Below, one piece after another: positions 26,037 to 35,470 of a stretch of 64,000 nucleotides of DNA. Below the pieces are notes generated by a model. That model was given only the letters and a program-made list of their open reading frames with translations. It was not told the DNA's origin and did not search any database. A program made the position numbers and the translations under genes. Origin of the DNA: Rhodopila globiformis (GTDB lineage Bacteria > Pseudomonadota > Alphaproteobacteria > Acetobacterales > Acetobacteraceae); the NCBI RefSeq assembly GCF_002937115.1, contig NZ_NHRY01000076.1:1-64000 (forward strand), given 5' to 3'. The first letter of the stretch is position 1. Each line of letters starts with the position of its first letter.

Positions 26037-27953
26037 ATGATGCCGCGCCCGCTTCCGGCCGCCCCCGCCAGCGCCGTCCGGCGGCCTGCGCGCCGGGCCT
26101 CCGTCGCCCTGGCGATCCTGCTGCTGGCCGGATGCAGCGGGCCCGTTCGCATCGTCAAACTGGACCAGCAGGACGCTTATAACTGGCTGAACCGCAGCGC
26201 GCTGACCGGCGACCGCTTGAGCGAGACGACGCGGACCGTGCTGCGGCGGCACAACCTGTCGCAGAGTTATGCCTATTACCCATCAGAAACCATCGCCGTG
26301 CTGCACGCCGAAGTCGTTGGCCATCCGGACGCCTGGAGCGACCTGTTCGCGCTGGCTGAACTCAGCTACGCGACCGCGGAGAAGGAGCAGTCGCCGGCAC
26401 GCTATCTGGCCGCGGCGATCTATGCCTATGCGTTTCTGTTCCCTGAACCCGGCGGCGAACGGCCGAATCCGTACGATCCCCGGTTCCGCCAGGCCTGCGA
26501 CCTGTACAACATGGCACTGACGATGGCGCTGTCGCCTCCGGGCGGCGGCGAGGTGTCCGCCCGGCCGGGGGGTTACCACCTGCCGTTCGGAACGATCGAC
26601 ATCGCCATGGACCAGGACAGGCTGGAATGGGGCGGACGGAAACTGGGTGGTTTCATACCGACCGGAACGACCAAGGTGATCGGCCTGCGGAACCAGTATC
26701 ACAGGCCCGGCATCGGCGCCGCGGTGGCCGCGCAGGTCATTCGCTCCGATTCAGCGGTGCGCGGCATGCAGGTCGCGCCCCGGCTGCGGATTCCGGCAAG
26801 CTTCGTGCTGACGATTCCCGCGCCGCGCCGGCAGCTTGCGAGCGGGTCATTGCACGGGACGCTGGCGGTCTATGACATTTTCGATTCCGCTTCCGTTGCG
26901 ATCGACAACCAGCCGGTGCCGATCGAGTATGACCAGACCGCGGCCCGGGTGATCAGCCTGGGCCAGACGCCGATCCTGCGCAACGAAATCAACGCCTTCC
27001 TTTACGGCGACCTGCTGAACACCAGCCCGCGGCTGGTCGGCCTGGAGCCGCACCGCAAGGGCCGCATGCCGGTTGTCCTGATCCACGGCACCGCCTCCAG
27101 CAACGTGCGGTGGGCGGACATGATCAATGATCTGCTGGAGGATCCGCAGATCCGCGCGCATTACGAGTTCTGGGCGTTCACCTATGCCAGCGGCGCGCCG
27201 ATCCCGTATTCGGCGCTGACGCTGCGCGACACTTTGCGGCAGGCGCTGGCGGCGCTGGGCGGCAAGGCCAGCGATCCGGCGCTCGGGCACATGGTGCTGA
27301 TCGGGCATAGCCAGGGCGGGCTGCTGGCGAAGATGCTGGTCATCGATCCCGGAGACGCATTGTTCCGCAAACTCAGCAAGCGTCCGCTCGACCAGTTGAA
27401 GCTGGACGAGGAGTCCCGGACGCTGCTGCGGCGCGGACTGTTCCCGACGCCGATGCCGGAAGTCGAGCGGGTGATTTTCATCGCGACACCGCAACGGGGA
27501 AGCTACGTGGCCGCGTTTTCGGCGGCGCGTCTGGTGGCGCGGCTGGTGACGCTGCCGCTGGCGGTGACCAAGGCGGGCGCCAGCATCGTAACCGGCAACG
27601 CCGACGCGCTGACATTCGATCCATCCAGGTTCCGCGTCGGCAGCATCTACGGGATGTCGCCGGGCAACCCGTTCATCAAGGCGCTGGCGGATACGCCGGT
27701 GGCGCCCGGGATACATGCCCACTCGATCATTGCGGTCCAGGGCAACGGGCCGGCGGAGTCCGGCGACGACGGCGTGGTGAAGTACAAGAGCGCCCATATC
27801 GGCGGGGTGGATTCCGAGCTGGTCGTCCGCTCGGGGCATTCCACTCAGTCGAATCCGGTCACGATCGCCGAGGTGCGGCGGATTCTGCTGGTGCAACTGG
27901 CGGCTGACTGCCCGGCGCTGGGGTGCGCCGGTGCCGTGACTGTGGCGCAATGA
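26037..27953 (+). CDS. Lipoprotein alpha/beta-hydrolase
   Basis: 638 aa. A signal peptide with lipobox (ALAILLLAGCSG) places it on the envelope. The middle has a helical region (LFALAELSYATAEKEQSPARYLAAAIYAYAFLF, in part) before the hydrolase fold: VVLIHGTASSN (oxyanion region), the nucleophile elbow GHSQGG near residue 423, and a late SGHSTQSN that may supply the His. Likely a lipase or esterase of unknown substrate. ATG 26037 has GAGGA upstream. Its stop overlaps the ATG of the next gene (ATGA), so the two are translationally coupled. Confidence 0.75.
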   Translation: MMPRPLPAAPASAVRRPARRASVALAILLLAGCSGPVRIVKLDQQDAYNWLNRSALTGDRLSETTRTVLRRHNLSQSYAYYPSETIAVLHAEVVGHPDAWSDLFALAELSYATAEKEQSPARYLAAAIYAYAFLFPEPGGERPNPYDPRFRQACDLYNMALTMALSPPGGGEVSARPGGYHLPFGTIDIAMDQDRLEWGGRKLGGFIPTGTTKVIGLRNQYHRPGIGAAVAAQVIRSDSAVRGMQVAPRLRIPASFVLTIPAPRRQLASGSLHGTLAVYDIFDSASVAIDNQPVPIEYDQTAARVISLGQTPILRNEINAFLYGDLLNTSPRLVGLEPHRKGRMPVVLIHGTASSNVRWADMINDLLEDPQIRAHYEFWAFTYASGAPIPYSALTLRDTLRQALAALGGKASDPALGHMVLIGHSQGGLLAKMLVIDPGDALFRKLSKRPLDQLKLDEESRTLLRRGLFPTPMPEVERVIFIATPQRGSYVAAFSAARLVARLVTLPLAVTKAGASIVTGNADALTFDPSRFRVGSIYGMSPGNPFIKALADTPVAPGIHAHSIIAVQGNGPAESGDDGVVKYKSAHIGGVDSELVVRSGHSTQSNPVTIAEVRRILLVQLAADCPALGCAGAVTVAQ

Positions 27954-28930
27954 AGCGGCCGATGCGGCGTGGGTTGAACGCGGTCCTTGCCGCGCTGGCC
28001 GTCGCCGGGGGGGTGTGGGGCGCGTTGGCGCTGTATTTCGGGTTGCGCGCCCCGCCGCCGGTCCCGGACGTGCTGGCCGCCGGATTCGCGCTGACCATGG
28101 CGGCGTGCCTGCTGGGCCTGCCGGGCTGGCGCCGGTGGGCCGCCGCCGCGGGCCTGTTCGCCCTTGTGCTGGCATGGTGGGCCAGCCTGACGCCATCGAA
28201 CGACCGCGTTTGGGAGCCGGAATACAGCCGGACCGCGTCGGCGAGCCGCGACGGCGATACGATCCGGCTCCATAACATCAGGAACGCGGCGTGGTTGCCG
28301 GACGGCACGCTCCGGCCGCACTATCATGACGCGGATTTCCGGTTGAGCCAGCTGAATGAGGTCGATCTGGTCTGTTCCTACTGGGCCGGCGACGCCATCG
28401 CCCACGTCTTCCTGTCGTTTGGCTTCCGCGATGGCCAACATCTGGCGGTTTCGGTCGAAACCAGGCGCGAGCGTGGCAAGCCCTGGTCCGCCCTGGCCGG
28501 CTTCTTCCGTCGCTACGAGCTGATCTACGTCGTCGCCGATGAGCGGGACCTGATCGGCGCGCGCACCGACGCCAGGCGCGAGCGGGTGTACCTGTACCGC
28601 CTGCGGGCCACGCCGGCCGAACAGCGCGCCCTGTTCCTGAGCTACGTCGACCGCATCCATACGCTCGCGGAAAGGCCCGAATTCTACAACACGTTGCTGA
28701 ACAACTGCACGACCAACGTGGTGGACCGCGCCAACGCAGCGGCGCGGGTCATCCCGTATAGCTGGATGCTCCTGTTCAGCGGCCATGCAGACCGTTACGC
28801 TTACGACTTGGGGCGGATGGACAGCGATCTGCCATTCGATGCCCTGAAACGCGCCAGCCTGATCCATCGCCCGGACGATGCGGTGCAGGACGCCGATTTC
28901 TCCCGCGAAATCCGCCGCGGATTGCCATGA
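27950..28930 (+). CDS. DUF4105-domain membrane protein
   Basis: 326 aa. Three N-terminal hydrophobic segments (about residues 8-25, 38-55, 60-77), then a soluble region with the DUF4105 pattern: DGTLRPHYHDADF, HVFLSFGF, YRLRATPAEQRALFLSYVDR, and EFYNTLLNNCTTNVVDR with the conserved NCTT Cys. DUF4105 is thought to be related to NlpC/P60-like thiol hydrolases, which would make Cys/His catalytic; this is inference. Coupled to the lipoprotein hydrolase, suggesting a joint role in lipid or envelope turnover. Confidence 0.72.
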   Translation: MKRPMRRGLNAVLAALAVAGGVWGALALYFGLRAPPPVPDVLAAGFALTMAACLLGLPGWRRWAAAAGLFALVLAWWASLTPSNDRVWEPEYSRTASASRDGDTIRLHNIRNAAWLPDGTLRPHYHDADFRLSQLNEVDLVCSYWAGDAIAHVFLSFGFRDGQHLAVSVETRRERGKPWSALAGFFRRYELIYVVADERDLIGARTDARRERVYLYRLRATPAEQRALFLSYVDRIHTLAERPEFYNTLLNNCTTNVVDRANAAARVIPYSWMLLFSGHADRYAYDLGRMDSDLPFDALKRASLIHRPDDAVQDADFSREIRRGLP

Positions 28931-29032
28931 GCGGATCGTGTCTTCTGCCCGATAGTTGAACCGATCGCGAGGCGTGGCGGCCAAACCACGCGCGCCGCGC
29001 CGCGTTCCGCCTGCGAGCGAAAGGCGGGCGCA

Positions 29033-29296
29033 ATGAAACGCGTGGAAGGAACAGTGCTGTTCACCCAGGAAAGCCGGTTCATGCTGGAGACGGACGCCGG
29101 CGAGCGGCATCTGTTCATCCTGTCGCACAAGGCCTCGGCCGAGGCGCAGCAACTGCCGCCGTTGCAGCATCGGCAGGCGCGCGTGCGCGTCACTTATGAC
29201 AACGATCCGGCCATCATCGGCTACGCCGCCCATGCCATCGATGTGCTGCCGGAACAGCGTCGCGGCCAGGGGGCGCGGCAATGGGCGCGGCAATGA
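29033..29296 (+). CDS. Small hypothetical protein ahead of formate dehydrogenase subunits
   Basis: 87 aa, no signal or membrane segment: a beta-rich first half (RVEGTVLFTQESRFMLETDAG) and a basic tail. Its end overlaps the start of the FeS-subunit gene by 16 bases, so it is cotranscribed and probably coupled to it. Family not recognised; it could be an OB-like small accessory protein of the formate dehydrogenase. The overlap could shrink if the FeS gene starts at its second ATG (29293). Confidence 0.55.
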   Translation: MKRVEGTVLFTQESRFMLETDAGERHLFILSHKASAEAQQLPPLQHRQARVRVTYDNDPAIIGYAAHAIDVLPEQRRGQGARQWARQ

Positions 29297-30192
29297 TCGC
29301 CGGCCTGCCGCTGAGCAACCGGGTCCGGGACTATCCGGAATCGGAATTCCGCCATCCGCTGCCGCATGAAGCGGAACTGACCGCCGGCGTTCGTATCGAG
29401 CCCGGAAGGTCGTACGGGTTCTTCACCGACACCACGGTCTGCATCGGCTGCAAGGCCTGCGAGGTGGCCTGCAAGGAATGGAACAACCTGCCCGCCGACA
29501 ACCTGGGACTGACCGGCGACAGCTACGACAACACCGGCCATCTTTCGGCCAACACCTGGCGTCACGTCGCGTTCATCGAGCAGATGGCCGACAGGCCGAC
29601 GGAGATGCGCCCGTTCCAGAGCAACTGGTTGATGATGAGCGATGTTTGCAAGCATTGCCACAACCCGCCCTGCATGGAGGCATGCCCGACCGGCGCGCTG
29701 TTCAAGACCGAATTCGATACGGTGGTCGTGCAGCAGGATATCTGCAACGGCTGCGGCTATTGCGTGCCGGCGTGTCCGTTCGGGGTGGTGGACCTCAATC
29801 CACTCGACGGCAAGGCGCATAAATGCACGTTGTGCTACGATCGCCTGAAGGGCGGCCTGGAGCCGGCTTGTGCCAAGTCCTGTCCCACCGATTCGATTCA
29901 GTTCGGTGAGGTCGCGGATCTGCAGCAGCGCGCGGCGAAACGCCTGGAGCATCTGCATGCGGTAGGCGTTCCGTCAGCGTATCTGTATGGCGCGCCGGAC
30001 GGACCGGGCGCGACAGGCGGGCTGAAGTATCTCAACGCCTTCTTCCTGCTGACCGACCGGCCGGAGGTTTACAACTTGCCGGAAGCGCCAACGCGTCCGT
30101 CGGACCGCGTCGCGCCGAGCCTTTTGAGCGGCCTTGCCGCCGTTGCAGGCCTGGCTGTTGCCGCTGTAGCGCTGTTTTCCCGACGCGATTGA
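29281..30192 (+). CDS. fdhB: Formate dehydrogenase iron-sulfur subunit, membrane-anchored
   Basis: 303 aa. Transfers electrons from the molybdopterin subunit to the membrane subunit through four Fe-S clusters. Cys groups in order: CIGCKACEVACKEW, CKHCHNPPCMEACP, CNGCGYCVPACPFG and CTLCYDRLKGGLEPACAKSCP, the DMSO-reductase-family FeS subunit pattern. A C-terminal hydrophobic helix (LLSGLAAVAGLAVAAVALF) anchors it, as in FdnH/FdoH. No Tat signal. Followed after 21 bases by the NrfD-type gene. Confidence 0.87.
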   Translation: MGAAMIAGLPLSNRVRDYPESEFRHPLPHEAELTAGVRIEPGRSYGFFTDTTVCIGCKACEVACKEWNNLPADNLGLTGDSYDNTGHLSANTWRHVAFIEQMADRPTEMRPFQSNWLMMSDVCKHCHNPPCMEACPTGALFKTEFDTVVVQQDICNGCGYCVPACPFGVVDLNPLDGKAHKCTLCYDRLKGGLEPACAKSCPTDSIQFGEVADLQQRAAKRLEHLHAVGVPSAYLYGAPDGPGATGGLKYLNAFFLLTDRPEVYNLPEAPTRPSDRVAPSLLSGLAAVAGLAVAAVALFSRRD

Positions 30193-30213
30193 GCCCTGGG
30201 GAGCGAGACCCGC

Positions 30214-31206
30214 ATGAACTTCATTCCCTTGCCTTCGCCTAGCGCTGCCCGGCCGGTGTCGGACGCCTATGACGGCACGACGTATTACGGACGGCCGGCC
30301 CTGAAGCCGGCGCCGTTCGAGAATTCAGTGGTGGGAAGCTACATTTTTCTTGCCGGGTTGTGCGGCGTGGCGCAGGTGATTGCAACCGTTGCCGATGTGG
30401 CCAGGGCGCCGCGGCGCGAGGGGCTGGTGCGCCGTGGACGCTTGCTGTCGATGCTGGCGCCGACGCTTGGCTCGGTCCTGTTGGTCTATGACCTGCACAC
30501 GCCAAAACGTTTCTACAACATGCTGCGGATCGCCAGGCCGACGTCGCCGATGTCGATCGGTACGTGGATTCTGATGGGATTTTCCATCTTCAGCGGTGCA
30601 ACCGCCGCAGCGCAGGTCGCGGCCGATTGGGTGAGGCCGGGCTGGGCGCGGCTGCTGCATGGGATCGCCCGGACTACCCAGGTTCCTGCCGCGGTGGCCG
30701 GCGCGGGACTGGGCACCTATACCGCTTCGCTGCTGTCGTCCACCAGCACGCCGCTTTGGGCGGCCGCGCCGAAATCCCTGGCCGTGCAGTTCGGCAGTTC
30801 ATCCATGGCATCCGGTGCCGCCGCGCTGGCGATGGCGGAACGGCACGCCGGCAGCAGGAGCCTGGCGCGCAAGCTGGATACGCTGGCACTGGCGGCGCTG
30901 GCGGTGGAACTGGGCGCGTCGGTGGTTTCCGAGGCAACGTACCGGACCCGGGGGATCTCGGCGGCGGAGGATGCCGCGGCGGATACCCGGACGATCGCGC
31001 AGATCGGCACGATCGCGCCGTTTGCGCTGCAAATGCTCGCGGGAAAAGGCAAGCGCAGCGCGGGAATATTGAGTGACCTGGCTTCGCTGGCGATCCTCGC
31101 CGGCAGCTTCTGCCTGCGCACGGGAGTGATGGAAGCCGGCGACGAATCCGCCCGGCGGCCACAAGACTATTTCCGTTTCGCCAAGCCGGGCAACCTGCCG
31201 AAGTAA
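30214..31206 (+). CDS. nrfD: NrfD/PsrC-type membrane subunit
   Basis: 330 aa, polytopic. The N-terminal soluble part has the YYGRPALKPAPF pattern, then hydrophobic segments such as VVGSYIFLAGLCGVAQVIATVA and TWILMGFSIFSGATAAAQVAA. The YDLHTPKRFYNMLRI loop resembles the NrfD LDLGRPERFLYLLL loop. This family exchanges electrons with quinones without haem. It replaces the cytochrome b subunit (FdnI) of classical formate dehydrogenase. Ends 58 bases before the stop of the convergent catalytic gene. Confidence 0.8.
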   Translation: MNFIPLPSPSAARPVSDAYDGTTYYGRPALKPAPFENSVVGSYIFLAGLCGVAQVIATVADVARAPRREGLVRRGRLLSMLAPTLGSVLLVYDLHTPKRFYNMLRIARPTSPMSIGTWILMGFSIFSGATAAAQVAADWVRPGWARLLHGIARTTQVPAAVAGAGLGTYTASLLSSTSTPLWAAAPKSLAVQFGSSSMASGAAALAMAERHAGSRSLARKLDTLALAALAVELGASVVSEATYRTRGISAAEDAAADTRTIAQIGTIAPFALQMLAGKGKRSAGILSDLASLAILAGSFCLRTGVMEAGDESARRPQDYFRFAKPGNLPK

Positions 31207-31231
31207 GTTTGCCGGGATATGGTCTGGGCAC

Positions 31232-31253
31232 CGGCGGGAGGCGATGCCCGCCG
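31232..31253. terminator. Hairpin between convergent formate dehydrogenase genes
   Basis: CGGCGGG pairs with CCCGCCG (7 bp, 8-base loop) in the 58-base gap where the FeS/NrfD operon meets the catalytic gene. Without a U-run on either strand it may serve as a weak two-way terminator. Confidence 0.35.
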
Positions 31254-31264
31254 CTTGCACTCGC

Positions 31265-34200
31265 TCAGTCCTCCGCTATCAGCGAGGCGAAACGTTCGCG
31301 CGCCTTTTCCAGCGGCTCCCATTTCGGTCCGCCGATGGGATAGTGCGTGCCGTACACGACGCTGATGACACTGTTGAGCTGGTTCATGCGCTCGACGTCC
31401 TTCTGTGCAGGCGCGGCATTTCCCGTCTGGTGGAGCAGCGCACCGCGATAGGCGCACAACGCGATCGTAGCGGCTGAGAAATCATGTCCGATGCGATCGG
31501 GCTTGTCCGCAAGCAGCTTGTCGATTCGCCGCAGCACCTCCTGTCCCGACGGCGCCTTGACCGGTGGGGTCTTCGGCATGGGCTGACTTGCGGAGCCACC
31601 CAGCCGCCCTTTGCGCAGATTGCAGGTCAGCGCCTTGGTGCTGTGGATGCTGGTGTTGGCGTCGCCGAAAATCGCCAGAAGCACGTTGGCGATATCGCCC
31701 CGGGCATAGCCTTCCCAGCCGAACACCCAGGGCATGCCGATCTGATAGACCGTGCGGCCATCAATGGTGAACGGGCGCAGGCGGTCAGTGATCATCGCCT
31801 TCACCTCGATCTCGCCCCGCAACGTGGACAGCACCACCCAGTCGAGCTGCGCGACCCCTTTTTCCTGCGCCAGTTCCGGCGGAACTTCCACGAAGGCCTC
31901 CGGCTGCAGCTCAGCCGTGTGCGGCATTGCCCGCGTGGAGAGGCCGCCGCAATGCAGTTCCGTCAGCCGATAGGTGGTGAACACATAAGGAAACCGAGGG
32001 TCCGCCGGTGCATGGTATTCGTTGCCGGGCCGCGGCCACGTCTTCGTTGCCGGATCGACCTGGCGCTTGTACAGCGGATTGGCGATCGGGCTTTCCATCG
32101 GCTCGTAATGAACCGGCAGCGGACCGTCTTTCAGGCCCGACGGCACGAAGATCTGTGACCGGCCATGCGGCACCATAATGAACGGATCCGTCCCAGCCAG
32201 AGCCTCCATTCCCTGCGGGTTCTTCGACCAGTCCGGCCGGTACCCGGGGGGCTTGGTTTCGACGAAGTCCGGGACATCATTGCCGTCCCACTTGCCCTCG
32301 GCGTCGTTCCACCAGACCAGCCGCTTGGCCTCCGACCATGGACGACCTTCGGGATCCGCCGAGGCGCGGTTGTACATCTCCCGCCTGTTCGACGGCCAGG
32401 CGAAACCCCAACCCCGGTGGTTCGTTTCCATGCCGATAGCGTCTGGCTGACGTGCCCGCGCCTGGTTATGGTCGGCGCTTGGCGTGATGCCGGCATATAG
32501 CCATCCGCCGCAGGCGGTGGACCCGTCGTCCTTCAGTTCCTGAAAGCTGGCGACAAGCTTTTTGTCCGCCCACGTGCAGCCGTTGATTTCCTGCAGCACC
32601 TGCAGCGCATCCGGCTCCTGCTGCTTGCCTCTCAGCCGATAATCCCAGGTCAGCGCCTGGATCGGCCTGTCCCTCGCTTCGGTGCTGTCGGCGTACAGCT
32701 GTTTCAGCCGGTTGCCCAGATGCACCATGAACCAAAGGTCGGAGCGGTTGTCGCCCACTGGTTCCAGGATCTTGTCGTGCCACTGCACCAGGCGGCCGGT
32801 GTTGGTCAGCGTGCCGTCCTTTTCGGCCGGCGCGCAGGCCGGCAGCAGGAATATTTCGGTACTGATGTCCTCTGGACGCAGTTCACCACGCTGCACCAGA
32901 CGCCCCTTCTTCCAGAAGCTTGCTGTTTCCGTCTCGAAGCTGTCGCGCACGACCAGCCACTCCAGCTTCGCAAGGCCGCGTTCTATCAGGTCGGAATTGA
33001 CCGAGCCCACCACCGGATTCTGCCCGAACACGAACATGCCGCGCGTGACCCCGTCACAGGTAGCCAGGGAAATCGGCAATTGCGAATGATCGCCTGTCAG
33101 TTTCGGTAAGTATGAGAAGCAGAATTCGTTATCCGGCGTGGCATTGTCGCCGTACCAGGCTTTCAGCAGGCTGACGAAGTATTTCGGGAAATTGTGCCAC
33201 CAGCCGGTCGGAACTGTTTCGGCTTCCAGCAGGTCCTTCAGGCTGTGATGCGGTTTGTGCGCATTCGGCTGTGGCAGATACGTCGGCAGCATGTTGTACA
33301 GTGTCGGGATATCCGTGCTGCCCTGGATGCTGCAATGGCCGCGCAGCGCCATGATCCCGCCACCCGGCCGCCCCATGTTGCCCAGCAGGGACTGTATGAT
33401 GCAGCAGGCGCGGATGATCTGCACGCCGGTTTCATGATGTGTCCAGCCGACAGCGTAACAGAACGAGCTCGTTCTGTCACGGCCTGAATTGCTCGTCAGC
33501 GCCTCGCAGACTCGCAGGAATGTATCCCTGGGGCAGCCGGTGATCCGCTCGACGGCCTCGGGCGTGTAGCGCTCATAGTGGCGCTTCAGGATCTGATAGA
33601 CGCAGTTCGGATCGTGGAGAGTCGGATCCTCCGGCGGTGGATGATGGCTCTTGCGCGCGCCGAACAACGTTTCGGTGGTGCTGGTATGATGCCCGGCATG
33701 GTGTTCGGCCAGAGGCGAGGGCTCCGGCTCGCCGGCCGGCTGCCAATTTTCTACGTTGTAGCATCCGTCCTTGTCCCGGAAGCCGGAGAAATAGCCTTCC
33801 AGGTCCTCGGGTCCCTTGTACTTGTAAGTGATGACCGCCGCGATGTTGGTGTACGCCATCACCCACTCACGGAACCATAGGTCGTCGGCCAGAATGTACC
33901 GTATGATACCACCCAGGAAAGCGATATCAGTCCCCGACCGGATCGGCGCGTAAGTGTCCGATAACGCCGAGGTGCGCGTGAACCGCGGATCGACATGGAT
34001 AATCGTCGCGCCACGCTGCTTGGCCTGCGTAACGAACCGGAACCCGACCGGATGGTTCTCCGCCATGTTGGAGCCCATGATGACGATGCAGTCCGCATGC
34101 GCCAGGCTCCAGAGCTGCATTGTCGCCGCACCGCGTCCAAAGGAGGCACCCAGACTGGGGACCGACGCGGAGTGTCAAATTCGCGCCTGGTTCTCGATCC

Positions 34201-34768
34201 CCACCATCCCCAGGCCGCCGCCGAAGAATTTCTTGATGAGGTAGTTCTCTTCGTTATCCATCGTGGCACCGCCGATGGAGGCGATGCCCAACGTGTGGTT
34301 GACCGCCGAGCCATCGGGCAGAGTATGGGTGAACGTCTCATCGCGCGTCCGCTTCGTGATCTGCGCGATTCGTTCCATCGCCCAGTCGAGCGGCTTCCGT
34401 TCCCATTTTGTCGAATGCGGCGCGCGATATTGCACGTAATTCAACCGTAGCGGGCTGGTCAGCAGGCCGAGGGTGCCGGCGCCTTTGGGGCAAAGCGTGC
34501 CCTGGTTGATCGGGCTCCGCGGGTCGCCTTCGACGTGAATCGGCCGGCCCTTCTTCGCATAGACAAGCTGGGAACAGCCTACGGCACAGAACGGACAAAT
34601 GCTGGTGCCGACCGTGTCGGCATCCTCAAGCCGGGGACGCAACGTCTTCGACTGGGTGCTCTGGGCGGCGGTGGAGTAGGGGCTTTCGCCGGCAAACTGC
34701 CTCGGCAAGGACCAGTCGTTCATAAAACCCTGGACACGATCGGCAATCTTTCGGCGCATGCGAGGCAT
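31265..34768 (-). CDS. fdhA: Formate dehydrogenase catalytic subunit, selenocysteine-containing
   Basis: 1167 residues counting the in-frame UGA (34175-34177) as selenocysteine 198. Oxidises formate to CO2 at a Mo/W-bis-pterin centre. N-terminal 4Fe-4S motif CPFCAVGC...LCPKGAG, then NQARI-Sec-HSASVPSLGASFGRGA, which aligns with the NQARV-Sec-HGP site of FdnG, then SNMAENHPVGFRF and a C-terminal pterin-binding domain. Without UGA readthrough only 197 residues would be made, while the rest keeps full coding quality in the same frame. A SECIS hairpin follows the UGA. No Tat signal is seen, unlike FdnG. AAGGAG stands 8 bases before ATG. Transcribed towards, not with, the FeS/NrfD genes. Confidence 0.9.
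34130..34177 (-). promoter_or_regulatory. Bacterial SECIS element in fdhA
   Basis: Directly after the UGA the RNA can fold with a lower stem CCGCGUC/GACGCGG (7 bp) and an upper stem GG-U-CCC/GGG-UG-CC around the loop CAGUCU. The bulged U and the GU in the apical loop are the features SelB needs in E. coli fdhF/fdnG SECIS elements, and spacing from the UGA is similar. Confidence 0.75.
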
Positions 34769-34952
34769 CGGCTGGTCTCCTTCGCTTCGCCAACGCCGCG
34801 CTGCGCCAGTGGTTTCAGCAGCGCTCGACTATTGAGCGTGTCCGCCAACGAAACTGCGACGTGACCGAATGGCTGAGCGGTTACGGAAAGCTCGGCGTCA
34901 AAATCAGCGCCTCGGCATGTCGTTGCAAAACCGGCGGTGGATTTTGTCGCCG

Positions 34953-35231
34953 CTAGAAGGCGTTGTCATCCCACCACACCGGATTCGCCGCGCCCGTGCG
35001 ATTAGCCCGCGAATCGTAAGGCGGCTGAACGGGAGCCCAGACCCCGACCGGCAGTTGGCCAATGTTGAACAAGGGCCGCGGAGCGCCGGCTATGGGGGGA
35101 GGCGCGGTATATGGCGCCATCAACGACTCACTGGCCGTCGGCGCCGTTTCCCGGGCAGGATTGGATTGGGCCAATGCCGCGGATGACAACACCATGGCCG
35201 TGCCGAGCGTCAGTGCGAAGATCGCCTTCAT
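34953..35231 (-). CDS. Small secreted hypothetical protein
   Basis: 92 aa: signal peptide MKAIFALTLGTAMVLSSAALA, then a short Pro-rich mature part (YTAPPPIAGAPRPLFNIGQLPVGVW) ending PVWWDDNAF. GGAGGA lies 6 bases before ATG 35231. The upstream 35.23-35.47 kb gap includes an AT-rich patch near 35355-35375 that may hold its promoter. Family not recognised. Confidence 0.5.
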   Translation of the reverse strand: MKAIFALTLGTAMVLSSAALAQSNPARETAPTASESLMAPYTAPPPIAGAPRPLFNIGQLPVGVWAPVQPPYDSRANRTGAANPVWWDDNAF

Positions 35232-35470
35232 CGTCGTCCTCCGAGTCCTGATCTGTGATGCGTGCGCCACAGCGAAGACCAAAACTGCCGCACTCACCGG
35301 CTCTGATATGATATTGTGATGGGGAGCTTTATGACCCAGGTCACCCACGGATCATTTTAATAATATCAACTTAGCTTGAAGGACGGCGATTACAGCGTCA
35401 CGACCGTCAGATCTGCCCAACTGCGAGAGCCTGTCTGGATGGTTGGCAGGGCGGCCACTGGGATGCGCGG

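Noticed and set aside
34175-34768. Reading the formate dehydrogenase as a truncated gene with a premature stop
   Set aside because: The UGA is at the conserved Sec position and is followed by a SECIS-type hairpin, with downstream coding intact in the same frame.
34770-34952. A tRNA-Sec gene next to the selenoprotein
   Set aside because: No acceptor stem pairing or GGTTCGA-type T-loop could be found; no tRNA was recognised anywhere in the window.
35355-35375. FNR-like site TTTAATAATATCAA in an AT-rich patch
   Set aside because: Only half of the palindrome matches and the nearby gene is an unknown small secreted protein, so it is too weak to list.
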